Of a stretch of 64,000 nt of DNA, positions 46,293-59,000 are shown piece by piece. The first letter of the stretch is position 1, and the number at the start of each line of letters is the position of its first letter. The notes beneath the pieces are model-generated. The model had not been told where the DNA came from and made no database searches. It saw only the letters and a list, made by a program, of their open reading frames with translations. Made by a program: the position numbers and the translations under genes. This DNA comes from Syngnathus acus (taxonomy: Eukaryota > Chordata > Actinopteri > Syngnathiformes > Syngnathidae), in assembly GCF_901709675.1 (NCBI RefSeq), contig NC_051099.1, positions 3,410,001-3,474,000 of the forward strand. The letters run 5' to 3'.

Positions 46293-49200
46293 ATGAACGC
46301 CGACATCTGCACCATCCACGTTGACGGCATCCCCCTGGACACGCTCAGTAAGGTGCATGTTAAGCTTGGCTCGTAATGTTGCACAAACACATTACGCATT
46401 TCGCTCATTTGCACTTGTCATCGAACTTAGCTTAGACCTTTTCTGTATGCACCTCAATTACGTCCGCCATATGTGTCGGCGACATTAACAAGGGTTACTG
46501 CTGTAATTTTACTTATGTAGCACTTTGAGATTTGCCTTCAAATGTAAAGTGCATTATAAATCAAATTCATTATTATTATTAACAAAGGTGGAATTCCGTG
46601 ACATGGCAATGAAGTGCTGCCTCCGTGAGTGAAAATAAAAATACAACCTGCGCTTATATTAGCTTTACCACTAATATTTTGAATTTGGTGTAGTTTCCTC
46701 AATTATACCTTCATCCGGCTGTTCTCGGCTGTTTTGAGTCATGATGGAGGAATGAAGTCAAGTAGCGACAGGTTCAGCGGAGAGCGCAAGGCTCCATTAT
46801 GACAACATGCAAATGGTGAAAGGAGGCGTGCGCTGACATGCCTGTTGGAAAATTACTGGCAAATGACGACAAACTAGCATCGTTTAGCTTCGTACTTCCA
46901 CAAATGCCCGCTGTGATCATGACACCTGCTTCTACCGAGGAAATCCAACAGAAGCAGGATGTGATGAAAACACTCCGGTGTTGCAATGGACACAAGCACT
47001 ACTTTTATACCTTTTACAGACCTGTACGTTTGCTTAAGAGCGTTTTATTGCAAAAGGAAAACAAGGCGTGTGCATCCACTTTAATTATTCAATATTTTAT
47101 GTTACAGCTTTATTACAAATATTTCTGTGAATAATGTTTTTTTCCTCCCCATTTTATCATGCTTTTGAATATGATTAGTTCATTGAGAACAAAGCCACAT
47201 GCCTTACATGTTGGAAGAGGGTGTGCACACTTGTACAACCACACCGGGAATTTTTACAGCTTTATGGGTAGACAGGAAAACGGGAAGTGTTGCTGCGGTC
47301 TCGAGGTGATCGTAAGCGTCTTTGCTTTCCTGCCCAAATGACGCTACCCTCCGCATGCCAACCTTTTGGACATGGTCCCCCGCCCCCACCTCGCCTTTTT
47401 ATTCCCTCGTTATTCTTTCCAGTTATGGCCATGTAACAAACTAGAAGGTAGGATTAGACTTCCTACTGGACTTTTCCTTTGTTCTGAGTACTAGCTAGCA
47501 AAAGAAAAAATCCTCCTTGCCGTTCCTCAGGTTCAAACCTACCTGAAGCCGTTCATGCTGTCCCTGGAGGTCCTGCAGCAGGTTTCCGCACGACTGGAGC
47601 GCGACCTGAGACGAGGCCTGGGGAGGCACTCGCACCACAGGGCCGCCGTCCAGATGCTGCCCACTTTTGTCACAGCCACGCCGGACGGGACGGGTAACTC
47701 GCAATTCTTTGCAAAGCCTAGAAACTCCCATTAATCTCCAGTCTACATAAACACGCCCCCTAGTGGCGATGAGCAGCATAGGGTGATAACTTAAATATTT
47801 TATTCCTGGACAAACAAAAGTTGTTGCACCCAACAGAAAAAGGCGACTTCCTGGCTTTGGACCTGGGCGGGACAAACTTCCGGGTGCTCCGCGTGCGAGT
47901 GCTGGAGGAAGAGCAGAGGATGGTGAAGATGGACAGTCAGATCTGCGCCATCCCGCAAGACATGATGGAGGGACCTGGAGAAAAGGTGCAAAAACAAGAA
48001 CTGGACTGAATCATACCACAATACCATTTTTGTTTTTTCTTATGTATGCTTTTAAATCGAAATTCTCACATTGGCTGCTTGCAGTTGTTCGACCACATCG
48101 CCGCCTGTCTGGGGGAATTTCTCAAGTCGCAGAATCTGCAGGGCAAAATTCTCCCTCTGGGCTTCACCTTTTCTTTCCCCTGCCATCAGAAGGAAATTGA
48201 TAAGGTCTCACACACACTCCAACGATCCAATTTCAGTTTTTGTCTGGAAATGACATTGTTTGTGTGTGTGGGGCGCAGAGCATCTTGATTCGCTGGACCA
48301 AAGGCTTCCAATGCTCGGGGGTGGAGGGCCAAGATGTGGTGCAGCTTCTGCGAGAGGCAATTCAGCGGCAAGGGGTAAGTCGTGTCGGTCGTTGGGCGCC
48401 GCCGATTGAAAACCGACTGACGTTGTCCTTCAGGATTACGACGTGGGCTCCATCGCCATGGTCAACGACACCGTGGGCACCATGATGAGCTGCGGCTACA
48501 GGGACCAAAGCTGCGAGATCGGCATGATCATCGGTGAACACCCAACATACAACGGCGCCGTACCCCATGTGACCCGCTAAGTAGTTGACTCTGCATTCCA
48601 GGCACGGGCACCAACGCGTGCTACATGGAGGAGATGAAGAACGTGAAACGCGTGGATTGCAACCAAGGACGCATGTGCATCAACACCGAGTGGGGCGGCT
48701 TCGGCGACAACGGTTCGCTCGCGGACATTCAGACCGAGTTTGACGTCCAGGTGGACAAGACGTCCATAAACCCCGGCATCCACACGTACGTGTATGGAAT
48801 CATATCACGCAATGTTCCCCGCCGCAACAGATGTGTGTTCTTCTGCAGCTTTGAGAAGATGATCAGCGGCATGTACCTGGGCGAGATAGTGCGCCTCCTT
48901 CTGGTGAAGATGACAAAAGACGGGCTGCTGTTCAAGGGGCAGGCATCGGAGGCGCTGCTGTCACCGGGCGGATTTCAGACCAAGTACATCTCCCACATAG
49001 AAGAGTGAGTTCTTGTTATTTTATTTTTACCACATTATTGCTTGTCCTTGATTCCTCTCATTTTCTCATACAAATCTCTCTTGAAATATACTTTGGAAGC
49101 ATTCAAAGCCACTGCTCTCTATTGGACTTTGCTTCCCTCTAGTGGTCATTTCAGAGAGGTGCACATAGAAAAAAAACAATTTGAAACAAAGTACCAAAAG

Positions 49201-49929
49201 TGACCGAAATTAATTTCAAAAAGTGCTTTATTTCAAATCAACTTAAATGATGTTTTGATATGAGCGTATTTCATCAAATATTTCAAAATATTGAAAGGAG
49301 AACCAACTTTTTGAATGAAAAATCTGTAAATGGGTGGAATATGACGCTGATTATGTAAGATAGCTATAGCTGCATGTAGTTCAGTCAAGTATTCAGAGTG
49401 TGTCATTTTTTTTTTTCGTCTTCAGGGAGCTCAATGGCCTGGAGAACGGGAACAAAATCTTGAGCAACTTGGGTCTGGCGTGGGAGCCGGTGGACGTGCG
49501 TGTGGTGCGGATGGTCTGCGACACGGTGTCGTCGCGCTCGGCTCGCCTCTGCGCCGCCGCGCTGGCCACCCTCGTCAACCGCATGAGGGTCGCCCGCGGC
49601 CTGGAACGCCTGAAAACCACCGTGGGAGTGGACGGCTCTGTATACCGCAAACACCCCAAGTAAGCCACCAAACGAAAAAAAAATTTGCAAACATGAAACA
49701 AATTGGAAGTCTTTTGCTCATGTGTATTTGACTCACCCGTAGCTTCAGCGCCGAGTTGCAGGCCACGGTGCGCCAGCTGGCCCCCGAATGCGACATCACC
49801 TACCTGCTCTCGGAGGACGGCAGCGGCAAAGGCGCCGCCATGGTAACGGCGGTGGCGCTGAGGCTGGCCCGCGAGTCCCGCCTGCTGGATGACAGCGACG
49901 GTGAGGACAGCGACGACGAAGAGCAATGA
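46293..49929 (+). CDS. Hexokinase, single catalytic unit (482 aa, ten exons)
   Basis: Exons 46293-46352, 47531-47693, 47837-47985, 48085-48204, 48279-48374, 48434-48533, 48602-48785, 48849-49004, 49426-49659 and 49743-49929 join in phase. It phosphorylates glucose with [15 protein letters not shown] is the phosphate-1 motif at about residues 80-91. LGFTFSFPC is in the hexose-binding loop. [13 protein letters not shown] contains the catalytic Asp (about 208). [24 protein letters not shown] and [11 protein letters not shown] are typical, and [19 protein letters not shown] is the C-terminal ATP site. It has half the length of HK1-HK3 and no hydrophobic mitochondrial N-terminus ([12 protein letters not shown]). 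An acidic tail ([13 protein letters not shown]) ends it. Residues look more like HK1-3 than glucokinase. UIMC1 and HK3 are neighbours at human 5q35, so HK3 relation is possible. Confidence 0.92.
46496..46580 (+). mobile_element. Fish retroposon 3' tail in hexokinase intron 1
   Basis: GTAGCACTTTGAGATTTG and GTAAAGTGCATTATAAAT followed by an ATT repeat match the 3' end typical of fish CR1/L2-like retroposons. Confidence 0.6.
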
Positions 49930-51744
49930 GACGCCTCCGACGTTACCGCACATGGCTCCGTTTCTTTAATTACCTTTTTTTTTTGTGTGTAGGTATGGTA
50001 CAGACTGAATTTGAAAAGACTTGGATTAATCTTGCCCTTCAAAATTCTCAAAGTCTTCTTTGTCAAGTCAAGTTTATTTATATAGCCCTAAATCACAAAC
50101 AGTCTCAAAGGGCTCCACATAGACAAACAAATTGACAATTATTCTCAAAGCATCCCCTGATCTTAAGCTCCCAAATGCTTTGAATGCTTTAGTTAATCTG
50201 TTTCACTTTTTCCACATTTTTTTGGGTTCCAAAATGGATTAAATATTTTTCCCTCAAACTCCCATACTTAATAATTGGAACATGAAAAAAATACATAGGT
50301 TTTTTTTTTCAAATTCAGAAATTGTATGTAGTACATACAGGCAAGGTGGATAATATTAAAAAAAACAAAAAACTTTTTTTTCCTGCATTTCATTATGTTA
50401 CAAACTTGATTACATTTCCCAGCTATTTTCTGATCTCTTCAGATAGACGAAAGTCTGGCTTGAATCCATTTTGGAATAACAGTATATTTTCAACCCAACA
50501 GTGCTACCCCCTAGCGGTCAGTGTCTATATTTCATACAACTGTAGCCAGTTAAGCTTTTTTAAAAATGCAAAACATTTCAGCCACACTCATACTATTTTT
50601 TTTTTTTTAACAAGATTAAAATCATGTGTCTTGGATTTATTTCAGACTATAAAAATGCAAGAATATATTTCTATATTTTGGAGAAAATGCATAACATTTA
50701 CTTTTATTAGACGTAATATAACTCACAATTCTACTGCACGACTATCTTGAGAATTTGCGACATAAAATCCTGGTAAAAACATTTAACTCTTTGTTAAATA
50801 TTTCTTTTCTAGAGACTGCATTCTTATAAAAGTTATGGTCATAAATCTCGCCTGGATTTGGACATTTGTGTGTAACTGTTCACTTTCATTTTCAACTGGG
50901 ATATCAGAAAATGGCAGGCTGCATATTTCTAGACATGAACAATGGAAGCTGTCATTACAGCCTCCATTCAATACTCAACAACCCCCCCGAAAACCCCCTC
51001 CCCAAACTACACCCATATAGTGCGAAATACCAACACACATAATTTCAATGATAATCAAAATTTGTAATCAAAATTTGTTTACATTTTTTAATCAGACCCA
51101 TTCAGCAGCTTACATTGGACGGTAACATTAAAAAATCCATATATATATATATATATATGATGAATGCCTTTTTTCCTTCTGCAGGCATTCAAGCTTTACG
51201 ACCACTAGAAAACATCGCCATGCGTTGAACTTCCCGCATGCGCAGTAGGCAAACACACATAACATTGAAAAACACACACACACAAAAAGAGAGAGAGGGA
51301 GAGAGGCAGCTCTGGGATCAGCTCAACTATTTATTTATTTTTTTCAATTTCTCAATGTAAGGCGACAATATTACCTACGCGTACGCCTTCATGGCTTCCA
51401 TACTTGGATACTCGATTTAATTTGTTTCATTTTCAAATTTGAACTCAACCGACGTGGATTTATCGAGGGAGATTGCTCATCCGTTGAAATTTTTTTGGGG
51501 TTATTAACATTTAAGTTGGCAAACTTTAGCCACACCTAGAGCTAGCCGTATTTTCGCCCCCACACCCCAGAAAAAAAGCAGTATTTTTGAGTTTTTTTTT
51601 TTTTTGGTTTAATTTTTTTTTTTTTTTTTTGCTTTGCTTTGCTTCCTTTCTCTTGCGCTGGTTCGGTGGTGCGTTTGTTTGTGTGACGGCGAGTCCCGGC
51701 GGTGTAACCGGAGAGGGGCCTCACAGAGGGAATGCAGGACTGCA
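49930..51744. other. Hexokinase 3' UTR and ARID5-like 5' region
   Basis: Contains a short fish repeat at 50061-50125 (TTTATTTATATAGCCC… TCTCAAAGGGCTCCACAT), a (TA)n run near 51141-51160 and a stretch near 51550-51740 that is presumably the ARID5-like 5' UTR. No other gene seen. Confidence 0.5.
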
Positions 51745-52985
51745 ATGGAGCACAATGCAATACAGGTAAAAAAAAATATATTGTTTTTATAATATTTGAT
51801 TTCATTTTAAATGCTCGAATTCGTATCAGTCGATTTTCTCGCTCCTCGCTGCCTTGATTAAATTAAACGTCGTCAAATTAGGCCTCGGATTTGGAGTTTT
51901 ATTTCATATAGTTTGACCATATCGCATTGATTGCCCCCCCCCTTCCCTTCCCACACACACACACATAGAGTTGCTGTGACTCACAATTCCAACTTTTATT
52001 ACACCCCCTCCTCAAACGTGGCATATGTGAAAATAATATTCTAATATTTCGATATTTGTTTTCTCCCCCGCTCTCAAACGTTCGACTGTGTCACACAGCA
52101 AGCTGGAGCCTGACCACCCCCCCAATGGCAGCACGTTCAAAATCCGCCTGTAATAATTTCTTGATATTTTCCGTCGTGTTTAATGATTAATTTCTTTGTG
52201 TGGTCGTGTCGACATTAGTCCCCCCGGTTTCTTGACTATGCCAACCGACCACCTCTCACCCACCCACGGCGAAGCACATATTACCGGAATAAAATAACAT
52301 TTATCGTTTAAAATTGAAGAAAAAACAGGAAACTTTTAAAGCGAACCCCCCCCTCCTCCTCCTCCTCCTCTTTTTTCAAGCTTAGCCAGCTAGCTAGGAT
52401 AGCCTAGCCGCAAGCCAGCTATCGTTATAATTAAAAATAAACTAGATATTATTTTTGAATAAAAAAATGTTGGACAAGGTCGACCGGGGCGAGGTTGGAC
52501 GGTTTCGTTTCTGTTAAACAGGGATCGTAATAATATTATTAAGCACCGACATTTTGTCTCGGCTGTAATTACCACAGTTTAAGGAGGAATGCTAATATTG
52601 AGGCAGAAATATAATGACTTTTTTTTTTTCATTTTAAGTTACACTTAATATTCACAGAGAGAGCACATGAAATCAATTTATTTCAACATAAACGTTCAAC
52701 GAGTGCATTTAATATTACTATCTGATATTAATCATGAAAAAATGTCAAAATTCTCATTGCTGTTTTGCGTCGCTGTGTTGTTGAATAACAGGATATAGCC
52801 AAGGTCAATACTCTAATCTTTCTTTCTTTTCTTGTTTTATAATGTATCTTATATTATAGTGCATTCTGTCATTCATACCCAAAAAGGGAGCATTCTCAAA
52901 ACTGTTAGCAAACATGTCTGTGCATTTGATTTCCCAGAAAATATCACGAGCACTGACGCAAGCAGATTAAGGGTTTCCATCTCAA

Positions 52986-53022
<37 letters not shown>

Positions 53023-56000
53023 TCACATTTTGAGACTGGCCTCTCAGATTATATTATGTGGCTTTTATTTTCCTGCCTCATTTCCACCACTAGGCTGAGT
53101 TGAGCACTGTTCGTTTTTAGCCACCTCCCCTCAAGCCCTGGAGGAGAGGGAAGGGGGAAGAGAAAAAAAGTCCAGAAAGATTGGAGAGTGCTGCATGAAA
53201 TCCTTGTAATGGATAATAGCATGTTTATCATACTCTCATGTTGCTATTCATCACATGGCTTCACTGTAATTAAGTTAAAGACAAGGAGAATGTACATTCT
53301 GGTGCCCCGGTGGCTGCAAGAGTCAAGGGGAGCTCTGTTCTTGCTTTTGGACTGATAAATGATTCAAAAGTGGTTCATGTTAAAAATGATGAAGATATCA
53401 TCAGCTAGTAGAATATTCGATTATTGTAGTGAAGACTTTTCTGTATTCGCATAGCAAACAAATCTTTCTGCCAGTGTCAAACTTTTTACAGGCTTTTGGA
53501 AAATACAGTAAGTAATGTTCATCAAAAATCAGGTCGAGGTTTTACTCCTAAAATTTAATTTAATATCAAGTCACTGTAACATTATGGCTAAATTGATATT
53601 AAAAATGCTTAAAAATTACTTTAATTTTCAAGTTCATCATCCTTAATAACTAAAGAATAATATTTGTTTGAGTGTATATTAAGTATATTTAAGTTTTTCC
53701 TATATGATCAGATAAAATAACCTGGCATTAATCCTATTCACTGTTCGTCTTGTAGGGCCTCCATTTTGTCAAGTAAATATGCTTATGTAAATGTAGGTGC
53801 TGGGTGAAATTAATGTTCACAATCTGTTTCCTGTTGCCTTTCATATCTATTTATAACCTACAGTTCCACATTCCTTTTCAAAATTTAGGCAATATTATGC
53901 CTCAAAGAGAAATGGTCAGTTCTACTTTCAAACATTTTGATTCCTCTGCGTTAGTACCTTTTTTATTTTTTGTATTGGACGCCTGCTTTCTCTGTCATTA
54001 TAATATCACTGCAGTCTTCCCACACGTATTTTTATTCTCGCTTCTGTAATTTCAGCTGCTTACGTCGTATGTTTGCCGTCCACCGTTGGCCTCGCCTTTT
54101 TCTTTTTTGGGGGGAGACGTCGGGGGAGATTGATATCACGTTAAGACTGAAAAAAAAGAAGACTTTGTTGTGGTTTGGGAGTTTTTTTTTTTGTAGTTTG
54201 CCCTCTGGGCCTCTGTCATGTATGGCTTCCTTTTCCTCCCAATGCTATCTGAGGCACCACGTCACCACTCTGCATGTTTTTTTTTTGTTTTTTTTAACTT
54301 CCTCCAAATTTTTATTTTCTGCTCTGACTTTTTTTTTAAATTCATTTATAAATTCATACTGTGCCTGCTGCAGTTTGTCTGCAGATTTGTGGCGGGTGGG
54401 GGAGGGAAAGAGGAGGAAGGGTGGGTATGCGGTGGGGGAGGGGGTGCACGCCGTGGTGCCTTTTTTTTTTAAGGGGGCCTTATTGTGGTTGATCAGCACA
54501 AGAGTGGGAATTTGAGGATATTCTGTATTTGGGCAAGCAGGGAAGTAATGAGGCAGGCATGACAACGATGTGCCAAACGGGAACGACTGGTTGTTGTAAT
54601 GTACACGCATGCGTTGCAGGAAATGCAGAATAAGCGCTTTTTTTTTTTTTTGGGGTGAATCTTCAAGTCCGACCTTTTTTAGTAGGAGTAAATAATGAGC
54701 GGCTGCACAGGCGACCCCACCCACCCACACGCCGCATTGATTATCTCATCTCAAAAAGACATATTTCACATAACTGGAATATAAAATGTATTTTTTTTCC
54801 ATTGATATTTATTTTATGTGTGTGATACATAACATGAAGATTTAAAAGGAGTTCTGTGGAAAAAGCAGCTCCACTCAATGACTAATGCATCATTTAATCA
54901 TTAAAATATGTATGCAGACAATATTTTCAATGCGCCTTTTCGAGCTTGTCACCCAGAAAGATCATCTGTGAAATATTTGCTGTCGTTTGCTGCTGGCAGG
55001 CAGGCAGCTGGGAGGCTGCGTATTGTGTTTCACCTAAAGCTGCTCTAAGTCTTTTTTTATTCTTTTTTTTTTTTTTTTTTTAATGCCTTCAGCTCCGAAC
55101 TGGAATCACATAGGAGCGTGATGCATTCAAAAGCAGGAGAGACGCATTTCCTTAGCTTCCATGTTTAACATTGGGCCCTGTCTGTGATTTTAAAAAAATA
55201 AAAAATACTGACCCTCGCACACATCACTAATTCTCTGCAACAGCAAAACAACGACCCCTGGTGTTCAGATTTGGGAGCAACGTTTTAAGTAGGCAGATTT
55301 CAGCCAATTTGTAAAAAAAAATTGCCCCAGTAATAAAACCTCCTGCGGGCATAAAAAAAAATTATTTTCGTCGCTTCCATATACAGTGGTGCACCTCAAA
55401 TTACCTTATTGTAAGAAAGCTGTGGCTTCATATTTTGTATTTATTTATTAGACAAATCCTCGCATGCTTTCACTTCAATTTTCTGCATGATTTTGCCCTC
55501 ACCCGGCGAGGCACTTATTAAAAAATATGCTAACCGGAAAAGAATTATTCCTCCAACCATTCACGTCACAGCGTCTAATGCGTCATTTTTTTTTCTAAAT
55601 AGGCTGCGGGTGAGTCATTTGGAAAGAACCTCATGACATTGTCGGACGTTTCCACGCAGACACTATTTACAGTCAGGAGCCGCAGACGTGCCAGGGGTTA
55701 ATTTTTAACGCTATTCTTTTTTTTTTTTTTTTTTGTATTAGCTTCTTGCCATGTTTCAACACGGCAGCAACGTGAGAAATGTGGAGAAATATAACACACG
55801 GTTAGCCTGATAGCATACTTGTCATTTTTGTGTTATGTGTGCAGGATTCATGGTGATTTGTGTATTTTGAAAATGACTGACAGTCATATGATGCTTTCTA
55901 AAGTTGAAATATGTCATTGATTTGAATGCTGAAGATATGCGTCATCATTTGCATACCCGTGCTCACTTCATCTTCTTCCCGTAGTGGTTGGGTGCTCCTT

Positions 56001-59000
56001 CCTGCCAGAGAGGCAGCTATGCCTTCTATAAGTCGGTCGGCAGCAAAAGCCAAGCCGACGGCCCCATGCAGGTGTGGCGGCTGGGCGAGTTTTACTTTGT
56101 TCGCTGCGGGGCCGAAGAGCCCGTGTGCATTGCTGAGGTGAGGTGGAATTCAAATCACATGACCCTTGTGTCGGTTTTATTTGTTTTAAATCATCTTTGT
56201 TATGAATGCCTCTAAGCAAATTGATAATATCATGTACAGGTGACCTTGTTGTGGGAAGACCAGGTGCAGCGCCACCTCCTGGCCAGCGCCAGACTCTACT
56301 TCCTACCGGAAGACACGCCAAAGGGTCGAACCCGAGAGCACGGGGAGGTAGGAAAACGACGATGAGTGACTTGAACAAAATGTTGAATCTGCTCAAAGAT
56401 TTTGTGTGACGGGTTCTGTTGTGCAAATAGTGGCAAGTACACTCACACACAAAAACAAAACAAACGTATGTCAGAGGGTGAGGCAGATTTGGAAATGGCA
56501 TTCCTGTACGCCGGCTAGTGAGTGGAACGCCATCTTAACGTCATCAGTGGAATGCATCAACAACGTCTATTAATAACCTTGTGACAAGAACGTGGCCTCC
56601 AAAGGTGTTTTGAGAGCAATCTAAACAATTTCCACCTTTGAGTTTGCCTTTTATGAGAACGCTCTTCTCTCCCTCACCCCCAATCTACTTTTCTGGCTGA
56701 GAGACTCCTCAAGCCTTTTCCATTTCAGCCGTAGCGAGTCGCTGGCTCACTCGCCATTGTTTGAATTACAAGCGGCAGCTTCCGCCTCACCTCGCTCTCA
56801 GCAGAAACAAAACTCTTGCGCAATAATGCACCGCAGTGGAGGCTGTGGCGTCGGCCTATAAATCAGCCCCGCTCGCCAAATAAACTTAAATGCTTTTTTA
56901 AAATTTTTATTAGAATAACTTCAGCCTCTTGCCCCACCTGCCTGCTGTGTTAACCAGCTCACACCTGGCTACTGTGGGGGGCACGAATGTGGGTAACTCC
57001 CACCCTGGGGGGGGGGGGGGGGGGGGGGGGGTTAAATTGTGGGGGGGGGTGCAGATGGGCTTGCAAATGGACATCCACTGCAAAGCATCTGGACCGTCAT
57101 CGCCTCTTGACGTGCTCTTTATTCACACACGACCTTTAAGAATCGCTTGCCGGTGTGACCGATTCCCAAAATAAAGCCCAACCTTGAATGTCACAGAACT
57201 GCTGGGAGCAATTGTTTAGATTGCTCTCAGCCGCTGCAAGCATTTGTAACACAGCTGGGATTTGATAAATGTATCATGCAGGATTTCTTTTTGTCTGCCT
57301 CCACAATTGACTGAGAAAGACGTGAAGTCATCATTTTTCTGGTTCTTTTCAAGTTGTTCTGGTTTTCAAAATGCTGTTGAAGTTCAAAATTGAATTGCTG
57401 CACCTTTGTGTAGGACGAGGTCCTGGCTGTGTCCCGAAAGATGGTGTTGCGGGTGGAAGATCTAGTGCGCTGGTCGTGCGCCGAGCTGCCAGCGTGGAGC
57501 GGCAGAGCGAAGGCGGCGCCCCACGGCACCCCCAACGGGCTCCATAAACCGCCGCAGGAGAGCGACACCGACGGCAACGCAACCGACCACAAGCCACTAA
57601 AGGACAAGAGTGAAAGTAAGAAATCAATTTTTATTCTCGGTCTATGTCAGCGGCCTCTGCGAGAAACGGGAAGCCCACTCTTCTTCTTTTTTTTTGTCCC
57701 CTAGATGGCGCAGCTGAGTGCCAGAGCGTCAAAGTCCTCAGCTACCCACAGTACTGCCGCTACCGTTCGCTGCAGAGGCGCATTCAGGACGGCGCCCGGG
57801 GCCCAACGTTGCAGGACGTCCACCTTCTAGCCTTGGGCGGCGTCAGGGTGTCGCCTAGCACCCGCTTGATGTACTGCAGGGACACCTTCAACCACCCCAC
57901 GCTGGAAAGCAGCGTCAGCTTCTCCTGGAACTTCCGTAAGCACCTCCGCAAAAAAAAAGTCACTCAGCCGTTTGAGTATCATACATGATTTGATTTTTTG
58001 GGGGGCATGCAGGATGTCCGTCTCTTAGCCTCCGAGGACGACCTCGCAAGAGACGAGGCCGCGACGGCAGAGACACTCCAACATCCGGCCAGTCGGAATC
58101 CTGGATTGAGAAGATGAAGGTTTGATTCTTTCTGTAGATCAGACAGATAACAATTGCATCGGCCAAGTCTTCTCCCCTCCCCTTTTTTGAAAAATACTTT
58201 TTTGCCTACTTTTCAGCCCCCTAAAAAACTGACTGAAGTTGCCTTGATACAAACAAAAGCCATTAAGAGATTAAACTGGATTCCTGCCCAGTTTTGGTTT
58301 TGATTTATATGCACTAAAAAGACCAAGAACTGCAAGTTTTTTTTGTATACACTTCTATGGGGGCCATTTTTCTATAAATGCTCCTGCAGTTAACCATAAA
58401 CATCATTCACATCACAAAAATAGACTCGAAGCTCTAAAGTCTAAAAAAAAAAAAAAAAAAGCGAATCGTGGGCGCCCTCTAGCGGTATGTGAAATAACCA
58501 TTGTTCGACATCTCGTAAATTCCACTTGGCATGCTTTTTCTGCTTGTGCTCTATGACAAACTCCTGGCATTTTTTTTTTTTCTAGGAAAACGTGATGGGC
58601 AGCGTGGAGGTGGGCGGCGATGACGGCTGGCTCCCGCACCCCGAAGAGCAACTGTTCCTGGACGAGCTCTTCACCTTCATGGAGCGTCAAGGCTCTCCCA
58701 TCCACAAAGTGCCCAATCTCGGCTTCAAGAAAAGTGAGTTGCCCTCAGCTTAATAGGTGGGGTATGATTCATAATAATTATCCCCCCCCCCCCTCTGTCT
58801 CGGTGCCCTCAGTCGACCTCTTCCTCATGTACTCGGTGGTCAGACGTCTAGGAGGCTACGAAAAGGTGACAGAAGCAGTTTTGTTCACGATGTGCTGTTT
58901 CGAGTGATACCAACAACGGCTTGATGTCTCAGGTGACGTCGGAGCGCATGTGGAAGGTGGTTTACAACGAGTTGGGCGGATGTCCCGGCAGCACCAGCGC

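Noticed and set aside
49930-51740. Second hexokinase catalytic unit after 49929
   Set aside because: No LDLGGTNFR-like or VNDTVGTM-like motif was found, and the coding frame ends with a clear stop.
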